64,000 bases of DNA from Bacteroidota bacterium (GTDB taxonomy: Bacteria > Bacteroidota > Ignavibacteria > Ignavibacteriales > Melioribacteraceae). The translations under genes were made by a program, and so were the position numbers. Within the stretch, counting starts at the first letter, position 1, and each line of letters opens with the position of its first letter. Below, one piece after another: positions 1 to 8,342 of this stretch. The notes below the pieces were generated by a model. That model was not told the DNA's origin, made no database searches, and worked only from the letters and a program-made list of their open reading frames with translations. The stretch lies in assembly GCA_018818165.1 (NCBI GenBank), contig JAHISP010000026.1:1-64000 (forward strand). Direction: 5' to 3'.

Positions 1-831
1 AGTTAGTATTAAATTCTGTTTCCCAATTTCTTTCGCCTCATAATCAAAGTTAATATTATTGATTCCTGAATCATTCAAATTTATTTGTTTTTGCTGAATA
101 AGCCCAGATTTATCAAACAACGAGACCATAATATTTTTATTCGCAAAATTAAGATTGGAAATCATTCCTCTAATTTCAGTTTTACTATTTAGGTAAATTA
201 GTTTGTTAAATTCCACTTTTTTAATTCCAATATCAGATTGATGAGAAGTATCGCCAACTCCGATAGTAAAAATGGGAATATTTAATTTTTCAATTTCTAA
301 AGTAGAATTTGTGCCATCTGTTATAATTCCATCCGATACAATTGTAACTGATGCAATATTGTCCTTTAGTTCTTTTATAAATTCTGGAATATTTTCAAAG
401 TTTGTTAAAGGTTCACTAAAATTTAGTTTTATTTCATTTTCTGAATTCAACAATGTTACATCTTTACCAAAAGATGCAATTTCAATATTTCCGTTAACTT
501 TATTTTTAAAATCGGAGATAAATTTATGAACTTTATTGCTTCTGTTTAAACTATCCTTATTTACAATTGATGACGAATTATCAATTAGCAAAAGATTTAT
601 CGGTTTATTTCTATTAAGAAAATTTAATATTATTGAAGGTTCAAAAAGAAAAAGAATTATCAAACCCAAAACCAAACTGCGCATAAGTATTAAAAATATT
701 TTAGTAACATTGGAAGTTCGTGGAATTGTGAATCGATATATAAAGTATGTATAGCCAAATCCAATTATTAAAAGTAAAATTAAAATGAGGATGTTACTAC
801 TAATTGTCAAATCGATGTTTTCTAAAGTCAT
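1..831 (-). CDS. VWA-domain membrane protein, partial
   Basis: An open frame of 277 codons starts at the ATG at 831 and runs off the left edge, so the C-terminal part is missing. Two hydrophobic segments (about residues 14-34 and 45-65) precede a von Willebrand A-like domain. That domain opens with LLIDNSSSI, a DxSxS metal-site motif (D84, S86, S88), and has a later strand TIVSDG with D167. In Bacteroidota this layout is common in BatA-like proteins and in long membrane VWA proteins that may carry a glutamine-amidotransferase-like domain; which one applies cannot be seen here. It lies 126 bp downstream of surE on the same strand. The substrate and role are unknown. The short plus-strand frames across it are antisense shadows. 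Confidence 0.75.
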   Translation of the reverse strand, partial: MTLENIDLTISSNILILILLLIIGFGYTYFIYRFTIPRTSNVTKIFLILMRSLVLGLIILFLFEPSIILNFLNRNKPINLLLIDNSSSIVNKDSLNRSNKVHKFISDFKNKVNGNIEIASFGKDVTLLNSENEIKLNFSEPLTNFENIPEFIKELKDNIASVTIVSDGIITDGTNSTLEIEKLNIPIFTIGVGDTSHQSDIGIKKVEFNKLIYLNSKTEIRGMISNLNFANKNIMVSLFDKSGLIQQKQINLNDSGINNINFDYEAKEIGKQNLILT

Positions 832-957
832 AGTTTAATTCTTGAAAAAAGTTATTGTACTTTGCAGTAAATATTACAAATATGCATTTTCAGTTTACAA
901 TTAATCTGTAAAACAACAAATTTGCAGTTTCCAGTCCTAAAGGCGTAAGTCAGAATT

Positions 958-1728
958 TTAAGAATCCCTAAGTGAATCAAAATCCCAATTTTTCATTTTT
1001 TCAAACATTGCATAATCAGTTAAATCAAAATGAATTGGAGTTATGGATGCATATCCATTATTAATTGCAATTACATCTCGGTCAATATCTGTATCTTGAT
1101 AATCCATTTGTCCAGTTAACCAATAATATTTAACACCATAAGGATCCAATCTTTCCTCATAGCAATCTTCCCATTTGGTTAATCCTTGCTTAGTTAATAA
1201 CACTCCTTTTATTTCATTTTCTGGAATATCTGGAACATTAACATTTAATAGAGTCCCCGTTCTAAGTTTATTTTTGCAAACGAGTATTGCAAGTTTGGAG
1301 ACTAATTTTGCAGCATATTCGTAATTTTCTGGAGTATGCGAAGCAACAGATATAGCAATGGAAGGAACATCCATAATTGCAGCCTCACGAGCTGCTGAAA
1401 CAGTTCCAGAATAGATAACATTAATTGCTGCGTTTGAACCATTGTTTATCCCAGATATTACAATATCAGGTTTTTCGTGAAGAATATTTTTAATTCCCAT
1501 TTTAATGCAATCTGCCGGAGTTCCATCAACAGCATAGCCAAAAAGATTTCCATTTATAAAATACTCTTTTACTCTAAGAGGGAACTTCATTGTAATGGAA
1601 TGACCAACTGCACTTTGTTCTGTTGAGGGAGCTACGACAATTACTTCGCCAATTTTCTTTAATTCTTTAACTAATTTACTAATTCCAACAGAACTTATTC
1701 CGTCATCGTTGCTAACTAATATTTTCAA
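958..1728 (-). CDS. surE: 5'/3'-nucleotidase SurE
   Basis: SurE family metal-dependent nucleoside monophosphate phosphatase, cytoplasmic, involved in nucleotide salvage and stationary-phase survival. The N-terminus has the family signature ILVSNDDG, with metal ligands D8 and D9. VVAPSTEQSAVGHSIT follows, and a later SGINNGSN contains the conserved asparagine and serine. The length of 256 aa is normal. The start is an ATG with no strong Shine-Dalgarno. It follows the sigma/anti-sigma pair on the same strand after about 105 bp and may be transcribed with it. Confidence 0.96.
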   Translation of the reverse strand: MKILVSNDDGISSVGISKLVKELKKIGEVIVVAPSTEQSAVGHSITMKFPLRVKEYFINGNLFGYAVDGTPADCIKMGIKNILHEKPDIVISGINNGSNAAINVIYSGTVSAAREAAIMDVPSIAISVASHTPENYEYAAKLVSKLAILVCKNKLRTGTLLNVNVPDIPENEIKGVLLTKQGLTKWEDCYEERLDPYGVKYYWLTGQMDYQDTDIDRDVIAINNGYASITPIHFDLTDYAMFEKMKNWDFDSLRDS

Positions 1729-1833
1729 ATTTTATCCGTTTCAATTTATATTTCAAAAATCAAATATAATTAAATTATGAGAAAAAGATTTGGTCACATT
1801 TTATGCGTTATTTATTGTTGTTTAGAAATGAAT

Positions 1834-2976
1834 CTAATTATTGGCTAGATAAATTGCATCCCACCAACTTTCTAATGAAAGTTGGTCAAGAATTAAAATA
1901 TTTTCTTTATTTATATTTGATGGCATTGGAACCATTTTTTGTAATTTGTTAATAATTATGTCCCTATAATATGGAGTAACTTGTGGGAGCAATGAAAATA
2001 ATGTAAAGGCTTCAGTACTTGTTGAAGTTTTAATTATTTCTCCCAAAACTAAATGATTTTTGGTAAGTGAATACGAATTAATTAGGTCAAAAAATATTTC
2101 GGATGATTTATCATTTATTGGAATAGATACTTCATTTTTCCCACTAATATTAAATTGGTGGTTGGCAGGAATTCTGTATTCGAGATTATCATTTTTAACT
2201 GTTATAAAATTTGTTACTACCATAACATTAGTGTTGCCTTTATTTTCACTGATGCTAAATATTGAATTTGTGCTTTTTATGCTAATCGCGTAATAATTTA
2301 ATTCAAACAATTGATTATTTAAATCTGGAAAGAAACTAAAATTTCCAAAATAATAAAAAATAGAATTAAGTGATTTTTCTCCATTTAAAACTTCAATCTT
2401 GCTAGCTCCAAGAAGTTCTATCTTTCCACACTGCTTAATTACAATCTCTACTTCTTGAGATTCTGTTGTTTCAAATGTTGAATTTACAATTAATTCATTG
2501 GTCTCAAATTTTGCAGTTGTTTTTGATTTTAAAATATTCACAAACCACGGAGTAGTTTTATTCATTTTTATATAACCGTAGTAACCAACGACCGAAACGC
2601 TTAGAACAATAAGAATTAAAGTTGGGATTAATAATCTCTTTAAAATATATTTTGTTTTGGGACTCAATTCTCTTTTTGTCTTAGATTTCTTCTTCTCTGG
2701 TTTTGTACGTTTATTATTGTAAGCCTTTTTGTCTATATTTTTTACTTCTAAATTAGTGCTGAGCAGTGAATTGATGATATTTTCAATTACAGTATCTTGC
2801 GGTGTAAAATTACTTGGAAGATTGTTCAGATTTCTTTGAAGATTTTTGAGTTTTCCCAATTCAATAGCTAAATCGATATTATCTAATAAACAATCCTCAA
2901 ACTCAGTTTGCTCTTCTTCAGAAAGAAGATTGTCAAAATAATCATGAAGTAATATTTCGTTTCTATCACTATACAT
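1834..2976 (-). CDS. FecR-like anti-sigma factor, membrane-anchored
   Basis: Likely anti-sigma partner of the ECF sigma factor immediately upstream. An acidic helical N-terminal segment (about residues 1-60, the place of a ZAS-type sigma-binding domain but without its cysteines) is followed by a lysine-rich linker. A single membrane span lies at about residues 115-135, then a FecR-like beta domain containing SIKSTNSIFSISENKGNT. I chose the ATG at 2976, which overlaps the sigma stop codon by 8 bases and suggests coupled translation. The frame can also start at a GTG at 3012, overlapping by 44 bases, but that has no nearby ribosome site. There is no TonB receptor beside it, so the iron-signalling role of classical FecR is not implied. 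Confidence 0.75.
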   Translation of the reverse strand: MYSDRNEILLHDYFDNLLSEEEQTEFEDCLLDNIDLAIELGKLKNLQRNLNNLPSNFTPQDTVIENIINSLLSTNLEVKNIDKKAYNNKRTKPEKKKSKTKRELSPKTKYILKRLLIPTLILIVLSVSVVGYYGYIKMNKTTPWFVNILKSKTTAKFETNELIVNSTFETTESQEVEIVIKQCGKIELLGASKIEVLNGEKSLNSIFYYFGNFSFFPDLNNQLFELNYYAISIKSTNSIFSISENKGNTNVMVVTNFITVKNDNLEYRIPANHQFNISGKNEVSIPINDKSSEIFFDLINSYSLTKNHLVLGEIIKTSTSTEAFTLFSLLPQVTPYYRDIIINKLQKMVPMPSNINKENILILDQLSLESWWDAIYLANN

Positions 2977-3487
2977 AAGTCTCTGAACTGATAATTCCTT
3001 TGCGTGTTTCACGAATCATTAATTGTATTTCCTCTTTAGTCATTTCTGAGAAGAAATCGGCAATTTCTTCGTAAGTATATTTTTCAATATCATGTAAAAT
3101 AAAAGATATTCTTTCCTTTTCGGGCAACGATAAAATTATATTTTCAAATCTATCTGTGCTAGTAATCTCGTTTTCATTCTCGGAGATTAAGTTTTCTTCA
3201 ATAAGTTTAGCTCTAACTTTTCCAGTTCTTGTCTCATCTAAAAGTCTATATATTGCAATACTTTTTAACCAAACCTCAAATGATTGTTCTTCTCTTAAAA
3301 ATCTGAGATTATCCCAAGCTTCAATAAAAATATCTTGTGTAATAATTTCGGCAACCTTTTCACTAAGTAAAAATCTAACAGCAATATTATATATTTTTTT
3401 TAGATTAATATTACATAATTCTCTATAAGCATTTTTTTTACCTTGCTTAGCAGATTTTATTAATAATTTTATATAATCGTGTTGCAT
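2969..3487 (-). CDS. ECF-type RNA polymerase sigma factor
   Basis: 172 aa with the sigma-70 region 2 and region 4 layout of extracytoplasmic-function sigma factors. Region 2 is seen as LKKIYNIAVRFLLSEKVAEIIT followed by FIEAWDNLRFLR. Region 4 is seen as LPEKERISFILHDIEKYT and YEEIADFF, a helix-turn-helix for -35 recognition. The adjoining translationally coupled membrane protein is probably its anti-sigma factor. The ATG at 3487 is preceded by an AGGTG ribosome site. Its regulon is unknown, and I saw no clear target promoter in the window. Confidence 0.85.
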   Translation of the reverse strand: MQHDYIKLLIKSAKQGKKNAYRELCNINLKKIYNIAVRFLLSEKVAEIITQDIFIEAWDNLRFLREEQSFEVWLKSIAIYRLLDETRTGKVRAKLIEENLISENENEITSTDRFENIILSLPEKERISFILHDIEKYTYEEIADFFSEMTKEEIQLMIRETRKGIISSETYV

Positions 3488-3520
3488 AAAAAAAACACCT
3501 GAATAAATTTATAAATTAGA

Positions 3521-3543
3521 ATTTAGATAAAAGAAATCTAAAT
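3521..3543 (-). terminator. possible hairpin between STAS and sigma genes
   Basis: ATTTAGAT and ATCTAAAT form an 8-bp stem with a 7-nt loop in the 70-bp gap between the STAS gene and the sigma gene. It is AT-only apart from one G-C pair per arm and has a weak T tract, so it may attenuate rather than end transcription. Confidence 0.3.
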
Positions 3544-3557
3544 AAATAACATTATAC

Positions 3558-3914
3558 TTATGGCAAATCAAAATCTTTTAAAGCATCTTCAATTGAAAAA
3601 AATATTTTAATAATTTTCAACATTCGTGTAGTTTCCAACATAGATAAAACTAAGGAACTTTTATCAGCAAAAACTAAGCAAAATTTTCCTTTTAGGGAGT
3701 TCACTTTTTTTAATGACACTACAATTGCACCTAAGAAAGTCGAATCCATAAACGCAATATTTCTACAATCAATAATAATATTCAGTTTGCCAGACTGAAT
3801 TAGCTCTTCAATTGTATCTCTAAAAAGTGCTGCTTTGCTTAAAGTTGCTCTATCCAATTGTACCCGAACCACAACTGTACTTTCAATTTCTTCTATTATA
3901 AATTCAGCAATCAT
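3558..3914 (-). CDS. STAS-domain protein (anti-sigma antagonist type)
   Basis: A 118-aa single STAS domain, the fold of SpoIIAA/RsbV anti-anti-sigma factors that switch partners by serine phosphorylation. The expected phosphorylation loop is visible as DCRNIAFMDSTFLG, with S58 the likely acceptor. No SpoIIAB/RsbW-type serine kinase is encoded in the window, so its partner is unknown. It lies just upstream of the ECF sigma/anti-sigma pair and downstream of meaB, all on one strand. The core DSTFLG is shared exactly with the C-terminal STAS domain of the large coiled-coil protein at 59422-62100, which suggests common origin or function. Confidence 0.88.
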   Translation of the reverse strand: MIAEFIIEEIESTVVVRVQLDRATLSKAALFRDTIEELIQSGKLNIIIDCRNIAFMDSTFLGAIVVSLKKVNSLKGKFCLVFADKSSLVLSMLETTRMLKIIKIFFSIEDALKDFDLP

Positions 3915-3973
3915 TTAATAGTCCATATTTGTATTTGTGCAAATTTAACAAAAAATCATCAATTTAAAAGATG

Positions 3974-4948
3974 TTATTGGTTGGATTTTATATTATCAAA
4001 ATTAGATTTATAATTCCTTAATATTTGTTCAGCAAGAATATAAGGTGATAAATTTCCATTAATTATTTTTTCAATTGAATTATTTAGAAGTGAAGAATTG
4101 TTTTTAAATACTTCCTTAATGAAAAAATCATTAATTATATTAATAACACGTTCCTTTGCATATTGACTTCTTTTTTTAGCGCAGTTTATATTATTGGAAC
4201 AAAATAATCTATGCCTTTCAATATTTTCTACTAATTCTGTTATCCCAATATTTGAAATAGCACTTGTCTTTAATATTGGAGGTTGCCAGTCTTCAATTGA
4301 AAAATTACGCAATTGCAACGATGATTGAAGAGAAATAAATGCTTTATCTGCATCTGGTCTGTCACTTTTATTAAGCACAAACATATCAGCAATTTCCATT
4401 AAACCAGCTTTCATAGCTTGAATTGAATCACCCGATTCTGGAACTAGAGTAACAATTGTTGAATGCGCAATTTTTGCAATATCCAATTCTGATTGCCCAA
4501 CACCAACGGTTTCAAAAATAATATAATCAAATCCAGATGCATCAAAAACGTCAGCTATATCAATTGTTTTTTTGCTTAAACCACCAAGACTTCCACGCGT
4601 AGCAACACTTCTAATATATACTTTGTCAAGCATTCCAATATCATTCATTCTTACCCTGTCACCAAGAAGGGCACCACCTGAAAACGGACTTGTAGGATCA
4701 ACAGCAATTATTGCAACAGATTTTCCTAATGCAAGAAAATGTTTTGAAATTTGATTGGTGATAGTTGATTTACCAGCTCCTGGTGGACCAGTTATACCAA
4801 TGCGAAATGCCGCTCCAGTTTTTTTGTAAAGTTCTTTTAATATTTCAATTGATAATTCATCCTCAGATTCAACAACAGAAATAATTCTGGCAATTAATCT
4901 CTTGTTTTCAATTGATAAATTTCCAAGTTTATTTAAATCAAAATTCAT
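3974..4948 (-). CDS. meaB: MeaB/ArgK-family GTPase (methylmalonyl-CoA mutase chaperone)
   Basis: A G3E-family P-loop GTPase of 324 aa that loads and protects adenosylcobalamin-dependent mutases such as methylmalonyl-CoA mutase. The Walker A motif GPPGAGKST is at residues 54-62. The family block IAVDPTSPFSGGALLGDRVRM follows, then FETVGVGQSE and the base-specificity motif LNKSDRPDA. The mutase genes are not in the window. Its 5' end overlaps the end of nadD by 11 bases, so the two are probably co-transcribed. Confidence 0.94.
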   Translation of the reverse strand: MNFDLNKLGNLSIENKRLIARIISVVESEDELSIEILKELYKKTGAAFRIGITGPPGAGKSTITNQISKHFLALGKSVAIIAVDPTSPFSGGALLGDRVRMNDIGMLDKVYIRSVATRGSLGGLSKKTIDIADVFDASGFDYIIFETVGVGQSELDIAKIAHSTIVTLVPESGDSIQAMKAGLMEIADMFVLNKSDRPDADKAFISLQSSLQLRNFSIEDWQPPILKTSAISNIGITELVENIERHRLFCSNNINCAKKRSQYAKERVINIINDFFIKEVFKNNSSLLNNSIEKIINGNLSPYILAEQILRNYKSNFDNIKSNQ

Positions 4949-5525
4949 TTTGCCTTGAGTATAGATTATTTTCTTTTATGTAGTTAAGTACTTCTGGAGT
5001 TACAAGCAGATCAATTGGTAAATTATTTAAACTTCGCTCGCGGATAGTAGTCGAATTTATTTCAATAGTTGGGCTATCAACAAAAATAAATTTATCGGCT
5101 TTTATCTTAGGTTCAATTGGCCTTTCAAAAAATCGACGTAAAACTATAACATCAACCAATTCAAGTATTTCTTCCCATTTATACCACTTATCAAAAACTA
5201 AAAAATTATCATAACCAATAATGAGTTCAATGTTTTTATAAATTTTCTTAAAATGCTTAATAGTATCAATGGAAAATGATACACCATTTTTTTTTATTTC
5301 GAAATCGCTTACTCTAAAATCGCTATATTTTTCAACTGCTAATTTTGTCATTGCAAATCGGTGAATGGTAGATGTTGATTCAACTTCTTGTTTTAGTGGG
5401 GATGTGTTTGCTGGGACAAAAATTATTTCGGATAAATTCCTGAGTTCCTTTACTGATCTAGCGGTAATTAAATGCCCTAAATGTATTGGGTCAAAATTAC
5501 CTCCATATATTCCAATTTTTTTCAT
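4938..5525 (-). CDS. nadD: nicotinate-nucleotide adenylyltransferase
   Basis: Converts nicotinate mononucleotide and ATP to deamido-NAD in NAD synthesis. The nucleotidyltransferase signature GGNFDPIHLGH (residues 8-18) and the second motif SSTTIRERSL, here seen as NSTTIRERSL near the C-terminus, are both present. The length of 195 aa is typical. The ATG shares its A with the stop codon of a short upstream open frame (TAATG), and I see no Shine-Dalgarno. meaB follows with an 11-base overlap. Confidence 0.95.
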   Translation of the reverse strand: MKKIGIYGGNFDPIHLGHLITARSVKELRNLSEIIFVPANTSPLKQEVESTSTIHRFAMTKLAVEKYSDFRVSDFEIKKNGVSFSIDTIKHFKKIYKNIELIIGYDNFLVFDKWYKWEEILELVDVIVLRRFFERPIEPKIKADKFIFVDSPTIEINSTTIRERSLNNLPIDLLVTPEVLNYIKENNLYSRQNEF

Positions 5526-5641
5526 TATTTCAAGTCAAAATTATTATTAATATTTAGCAGTTCAGAAATACCTATTCTCAATTGCTCTATTTCTTTAGTG
5601 TAAAGTTCATTATTATTAGTGCTAATTTCAACTTGATGTTT
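5525..5641 (-). pseudogene. possible gene remnant before nadD
   Basis: A 38-codon open frame with no start codon, preceded by an in-frame stop, ends in a TAATG overlap with nadD. The product reads like ordinary helical protein (VEISTNNNELYTKEIEQLRI). This fits the surviving 3' end of a gene once coupled to nadD, but the piece is short and could be chance. Confidence 0.22.
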
Positions 5642-5787
5642 TTAAAAAATTAATTTGAAATGATTTTGCAAACCGACCTTTTTTGAATTTTGATAGTCAT
5701 TACTTTGAAGAACCTCAATAAAAATTGGATATTTAAAGAAATTATAGTACTAAATTGTGGTAAGTTATGAGTGGAGCTTTAAAAGCA
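5642..5787. other. intergenic, nothing recognised
   Basis: AT-rich stretch between the nadD-side remnant and the L27 terminator. I see no RNA gene, repeat or clear promoter in it. Confidence 0.5.
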
Positions 5788-5813
5788 AAAAACCTTCCAG
5801 ATGGAAGGTTTTT
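5788..5813 (-). terminator. Rho-independent terminator after rplU-rpmA
   Basis: AAAAACCTTCC, a 4-nt loop, then GGAAGGTTTTT make a perfect 11-bp stem 20 bp beyond the L27 stop codon. On the minus strand the arm ends in TTTTT, as expected for termination of the L21-L27 transcript. Confidence 0.85.
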
Positions 5814-5832
5814 GAAAATTTAAACAAAGAAA

Positions 5833-6090
5833 TTAAGCAGCATCATAAACACTAATAAATCTTCTATCATCTCTCTTTTTTTCAAATTTTACAAAGCCAT
5901 CAATAAGTGCAAAAAGTGTATCATCACCACCACGTTGAACATTATTACCTGGGTGAAATTGCGTTCCTTTTTGTCTAACCAAAATAGAACCAGCGGTAAC
6001 TTTCTGTCCACCAAATCGTTTAACACCTAAAAACTGTGGTTTACTATCACGACCATTTCTTGACGACCCTTGACCTTTTTTATGAGCCAT
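5833..6090 (-). CDS. rpmA: 50S ribosomal protein L27
   Basis: 85 aa starting [16 protein letters not shown], the conserved L27 N-terminus that reaches toward the peptidyl-transferase centre. [11 protein letters not shown] and [15 protein letters not shown] follow. There is no cleavable N-terminal extension of the Firmicutes type. The ATG has a good AGG ribosome site (ACCGGAGGTAAT). It follows rplU after 12 bp in the usual L21-L27 operon and ends in a strong terminator. Confidence 0.98.
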   Translation of the reverse strand: MAHKKGQGSSRNGRDSKPQFLGVKRFGGQKVTAGSILVRQKGTQFHPGNNVQRGGDDTLFALIDGFVKFEKKRDDRRFISVYDAA

Positions 6091-6102
6091 TATTACCTCC
6101 GG

Positions 6103-6411
6103 TTAAGCTATTTTTGTTACTTCAATTCTTGTTAATTGTTGTCTGTGACCGTTTTTCTTTTGATAACCTTTTCTTTTCTTCTTTTTGAACACAATAACTT
6201 TTTCATCTTTTAAATGCTCAAGGACTTTAGCAGTTACTTTCATACCATCAATAGTTGGTAAACCAACTTTTGTTTCCTTGCCATTATTGTAAAGAAGAAC
6301 TGATTCAAATGATACTTCTGTATCAACATCGTTTCCTAATCTTGGAACATAGTATTTTCTATTCTCTTCAACGTTAAATTGTTGTCCAGCTATATCAACA
6401 ACTGCAAACAT
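6103..6411 (-). CDS. rplU: 50S ribosomal protein L21
   Basis: The frame can be extended to a TTG at 6423, but the ATG at 6411 gives MFAVVDIAGQQFNVEENRKY, the normal L21 beginning, and has GGAGG seven bases upstream; I therefore use 6411. The C-terminal KKKRKGYQKKNGHRQQLT is the conserved rRNA-binding tail. It is the first gene of the L21-L27 operon and diverges from the PrsW-like gene across a 135-bp gap that must hold both promoters. Confidence 0.97.
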   Translation of the reverse strand: MFAVVDIAGQQFNVEENRKYYVPRLGNDVDTEVSFESVLLYNNGKETKVGLPTIDGMKVTAKVLEHLKDEKVIVFKKKKRKGYQKKNGHRQQLTRIEVTKIA

Positions 6412-6546
6412 TAATTCCTCCAACTCTTAAAATATTCGAACTGTAAATTTAGTGAAAACAATAAATTAAGTCAATTTATATTTATAACACTTCTCTCGAT
6501 TTCTTTTTATAACTTTGTCATGTTTTATTCATATGGATTTAAATAA

Positions 6547-7293
6547 ATGCTCATACTCTTAATAAGTGGCGCATTTTTCCCAATGCTAATATATCTATAT
6601 TTTCTTTGGAAATTTGACAAAAATGAACCAAAATACATTAAACTAGTTTTTTATAACTTCATTTATGGAGCAACTGCAGCTATTATTTTAGGAATTGTTG
6701 GCAGCAAAATGTTATCATTGCCACTAAATATATTTTTTAGTGATGAGACAATTAATCTAATAAAAATAATCTTAATTGCTCCTTTTGTCGAAGAGATTGC
6801 AAAAGCATTATTTCTATTCAAAGCTATTAAAAATAAAAATATTAATGATTTTACCGATGGATTAATTTATGGTGGTGCAATTGGGCTTGGATTTGGTATG
6901 ATAGAATATTTTTTCTATTTCCTTTTGTTTAGTGATTCCCTTTCTCAACTTATTTCTATATTTGTAATTAAAAGTAGTTTTTCCGTTGTTATGCATTGTT
7001 TATCTACTGCTTTAGTTGGAGGTATAATAAGTTTGACCAAATATTCATCTCAAATTAAATTGGGTATTTCAACCATTTACGCATTAATAATAGCAATGTT
7101 CATCCATTTTATTTGGAATATAAGTGTGATTTTCAAAAATACTTTTTTTGTCGGAATTATTTTTATAATAATTGTATTTCTTCTATTTACTCTAACATAT
7201 TACATCTTATTTAAATATGAGAACAATTTGATTCAAAAAGAGTTAGCTGGTAAAACTTCAGAAAATTCACTTAATAAATATTCTGCTAAATGA
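6547..7293 (+). CDS. PrsW-family intramembrane protease
   Basis: A 248-aa protein with about seven or eight hydrophobic segments. The PrsW family motifs are present: PFVEEIAKAL with E82-E83, GAIGLGFGMIEY with E120, H150 in VVMHCLSTALVGG and H187 in FIHFIWN. PrsW of Bacillus cleaves the anti-sigma factor RsiW at site 1. A membrane anti-sigma factor is encoded about 3.5 kb away in this window, but a link between the two is only speculation. The ATG at 6547 has no strong ribosome site. Confidence 0.85.
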   Translation: MLILLISGAFFPMLIYLYFLWKFDKNEPKYIKLVFYNFIYGATAAIILGIVGSKMLSLPLNIFFSDETINLIKIILIAPFVEEIAKALFLFKAIKNKNINDFTDGLIYGGAIGLGFGMIEYFFYFLLFSDSLSQLISIFVIKSSFSVVMHCLSTALVGGIISLTKYSSQIKLGISTIYALIIAMFIHFIWNISVIFKNTFFVGIIFIIIVFLLFTLTYYILFKYENNLIQKELAGKTSENSLNKYSAK

Positions 7294-7770
7294 CATTATT
7301 CAATTAAGATAGCAACAATCTGTAGTTAGTGTTAAAATAAGTAAAAATAAAATTGTATCAATAAGCAATATTCTTAAATATCGATAAACGTTTTCAAAGA
7401 GGTTACAATTGTTTGAGATAGTATTTGGTTAATCTTCACATTACATATAAAATTATTAAATGAGGTAAAACAAGAGTTGTAATAAAACAGTATTTCCTTA
7501 ACTACAGATGCAAATTAAAATAAAAAACTAGTGTTGATTTACTATTAATTTTAAAACAGCCTCGATGGTCCTTGATAGCAGTGAAAATAAATCTGTGAAA
7601 AATGATATTTCGATGCTATCTAATAGTACAATGGTTTTATATTTATGAAAATATATTTCAAGACGCTGTATCAAATTGTCACAAAATGAGTCAAGTTTAA
7701 TGCTCGGGGGTGGTTTGAACTCGGAGCAAAAAGGCTCGTTATCGGGGCTGAAAGGTTCAAAATTGCAGCA
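7294..7770. other. intergenic region with a repeat copy
   Basis: About 480 bp without a convincing gene. A 36-nt stretch at 7549-7584, with core ACAGCCTC...TGGTCCT...GATAGCA, matches the reverse complement of 16747-16785 near the IS remnant, with about eight mismatches, many of them transitions. The short frame on the minus strand across 7671-7868 is composed of terminator repeats and the end of osmC, and I do not consider it a gene. Confidence 0.5.
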
Positions 7771-7794
7771 AAAAGGTTCACTAATGAACCTTTT
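7771..7794 (-). terminator. terminator after osmC
   Basis: AAAAGGTTCA, loop CTAA, TGAACCTTTT form a perfect 10-bp stem 33 bp downstream of the osmC stop codon. On the minus strand the 3' arm runs into TTTTT. Two degraded copies of the AAAAGG(T/C)TC arm lie just beyond it (7726-7760). Confidence 0.75.
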
Positions 7795-7827
7795 GCATTT
7801 GGAAATATTGTACGTTGAAAAATAATT

Positions 7828-8259
7828 CTATTCAGGAACAACAATTTTGTAGTTATGTGTAATTTCAACAGATTTTTGAAGCATTGCTGTTACTCCGCAA
7901 TAAGTAGTTTGGGAAAGTTCAATAGCACGTTCAACATCTTTGCCTTTTATATCTTTGCCAGTAAATACATATTCCAAATTAATTTTTGAAAATACTTTTG
8001 GATGAGTTTCGGTTTGTTCAGCAGTAATATTTATTTGAAAATCGTCAAGTTTTATGCGTTTTTTCTGTAAAATAGCAATTACGTCAGCACCAGTGCAACC
8101 ACCGAGACTAAGCAACAAAAGCTCTTTTGGTCTAATTGCAGCACCACTTCCACCAAAATTTGCTGGTCCATCCATTGTTACCCAGTGGTTTGAATCCTCA
8201 CTTTTGCCAATAAATGTAATACCGCTTAGTTGTTTTACAATTGCTTTATGTTCTGTCAT
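7828..8259 (-). CDS. OsmC/YhfA-family protein
   Basis: 143-aa OsmC-like protein, a thiol-dependent peroxidase fold that reduces organic hydroperoxides, or the related YhfA group of less certain role. The two expected cysteines are C55 in SLGGCTGADV and C121 in TYCGV. The sequence after the start (KQLSGITFIGKSEDSNHW, MDGP) is closer to the YhfA/SACOL1771-like subgroup than to Ohr. It is separated from the upstream MetX-like gene by 83 bp on the same strand and followed by a hairpin terminator. Confidence 0.9.
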   Translation of the reverse strand: MTEHKAIVKQLSGITFIGKSEDSNHWVTMDGPANFGGSGAAIRPKELLLLSLGGCTGADVIAILQKKRIKLDDFQINITAEQTETHPKVFSKINLEYVFTGKDIKGKDVERAIELSQTTYCGVTAMLQKSVEITHNYKIVVPE

Positions 8260-8342
8260 TGTATTTCCTTTCTATTAAATAATATTTTTAGCAATTTGAT
8301 ACAATTTTTGAAAAATGGTTTCAATAGTTCAATTTATTTATT

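Noticed and set aside
272-754. Two plus-strand frames at the left end
   Set aside because: They lie antisense to the clear VWA-protein frame on the minus strand.
7671-7868. 65-codon minus-strand frame overlapping the end of osmC
   Set aside because: It runs through terminator hairpins and repeated AAAAGGTTC arms and into osmC out of frame, and has no ribosome site or family resemblance.
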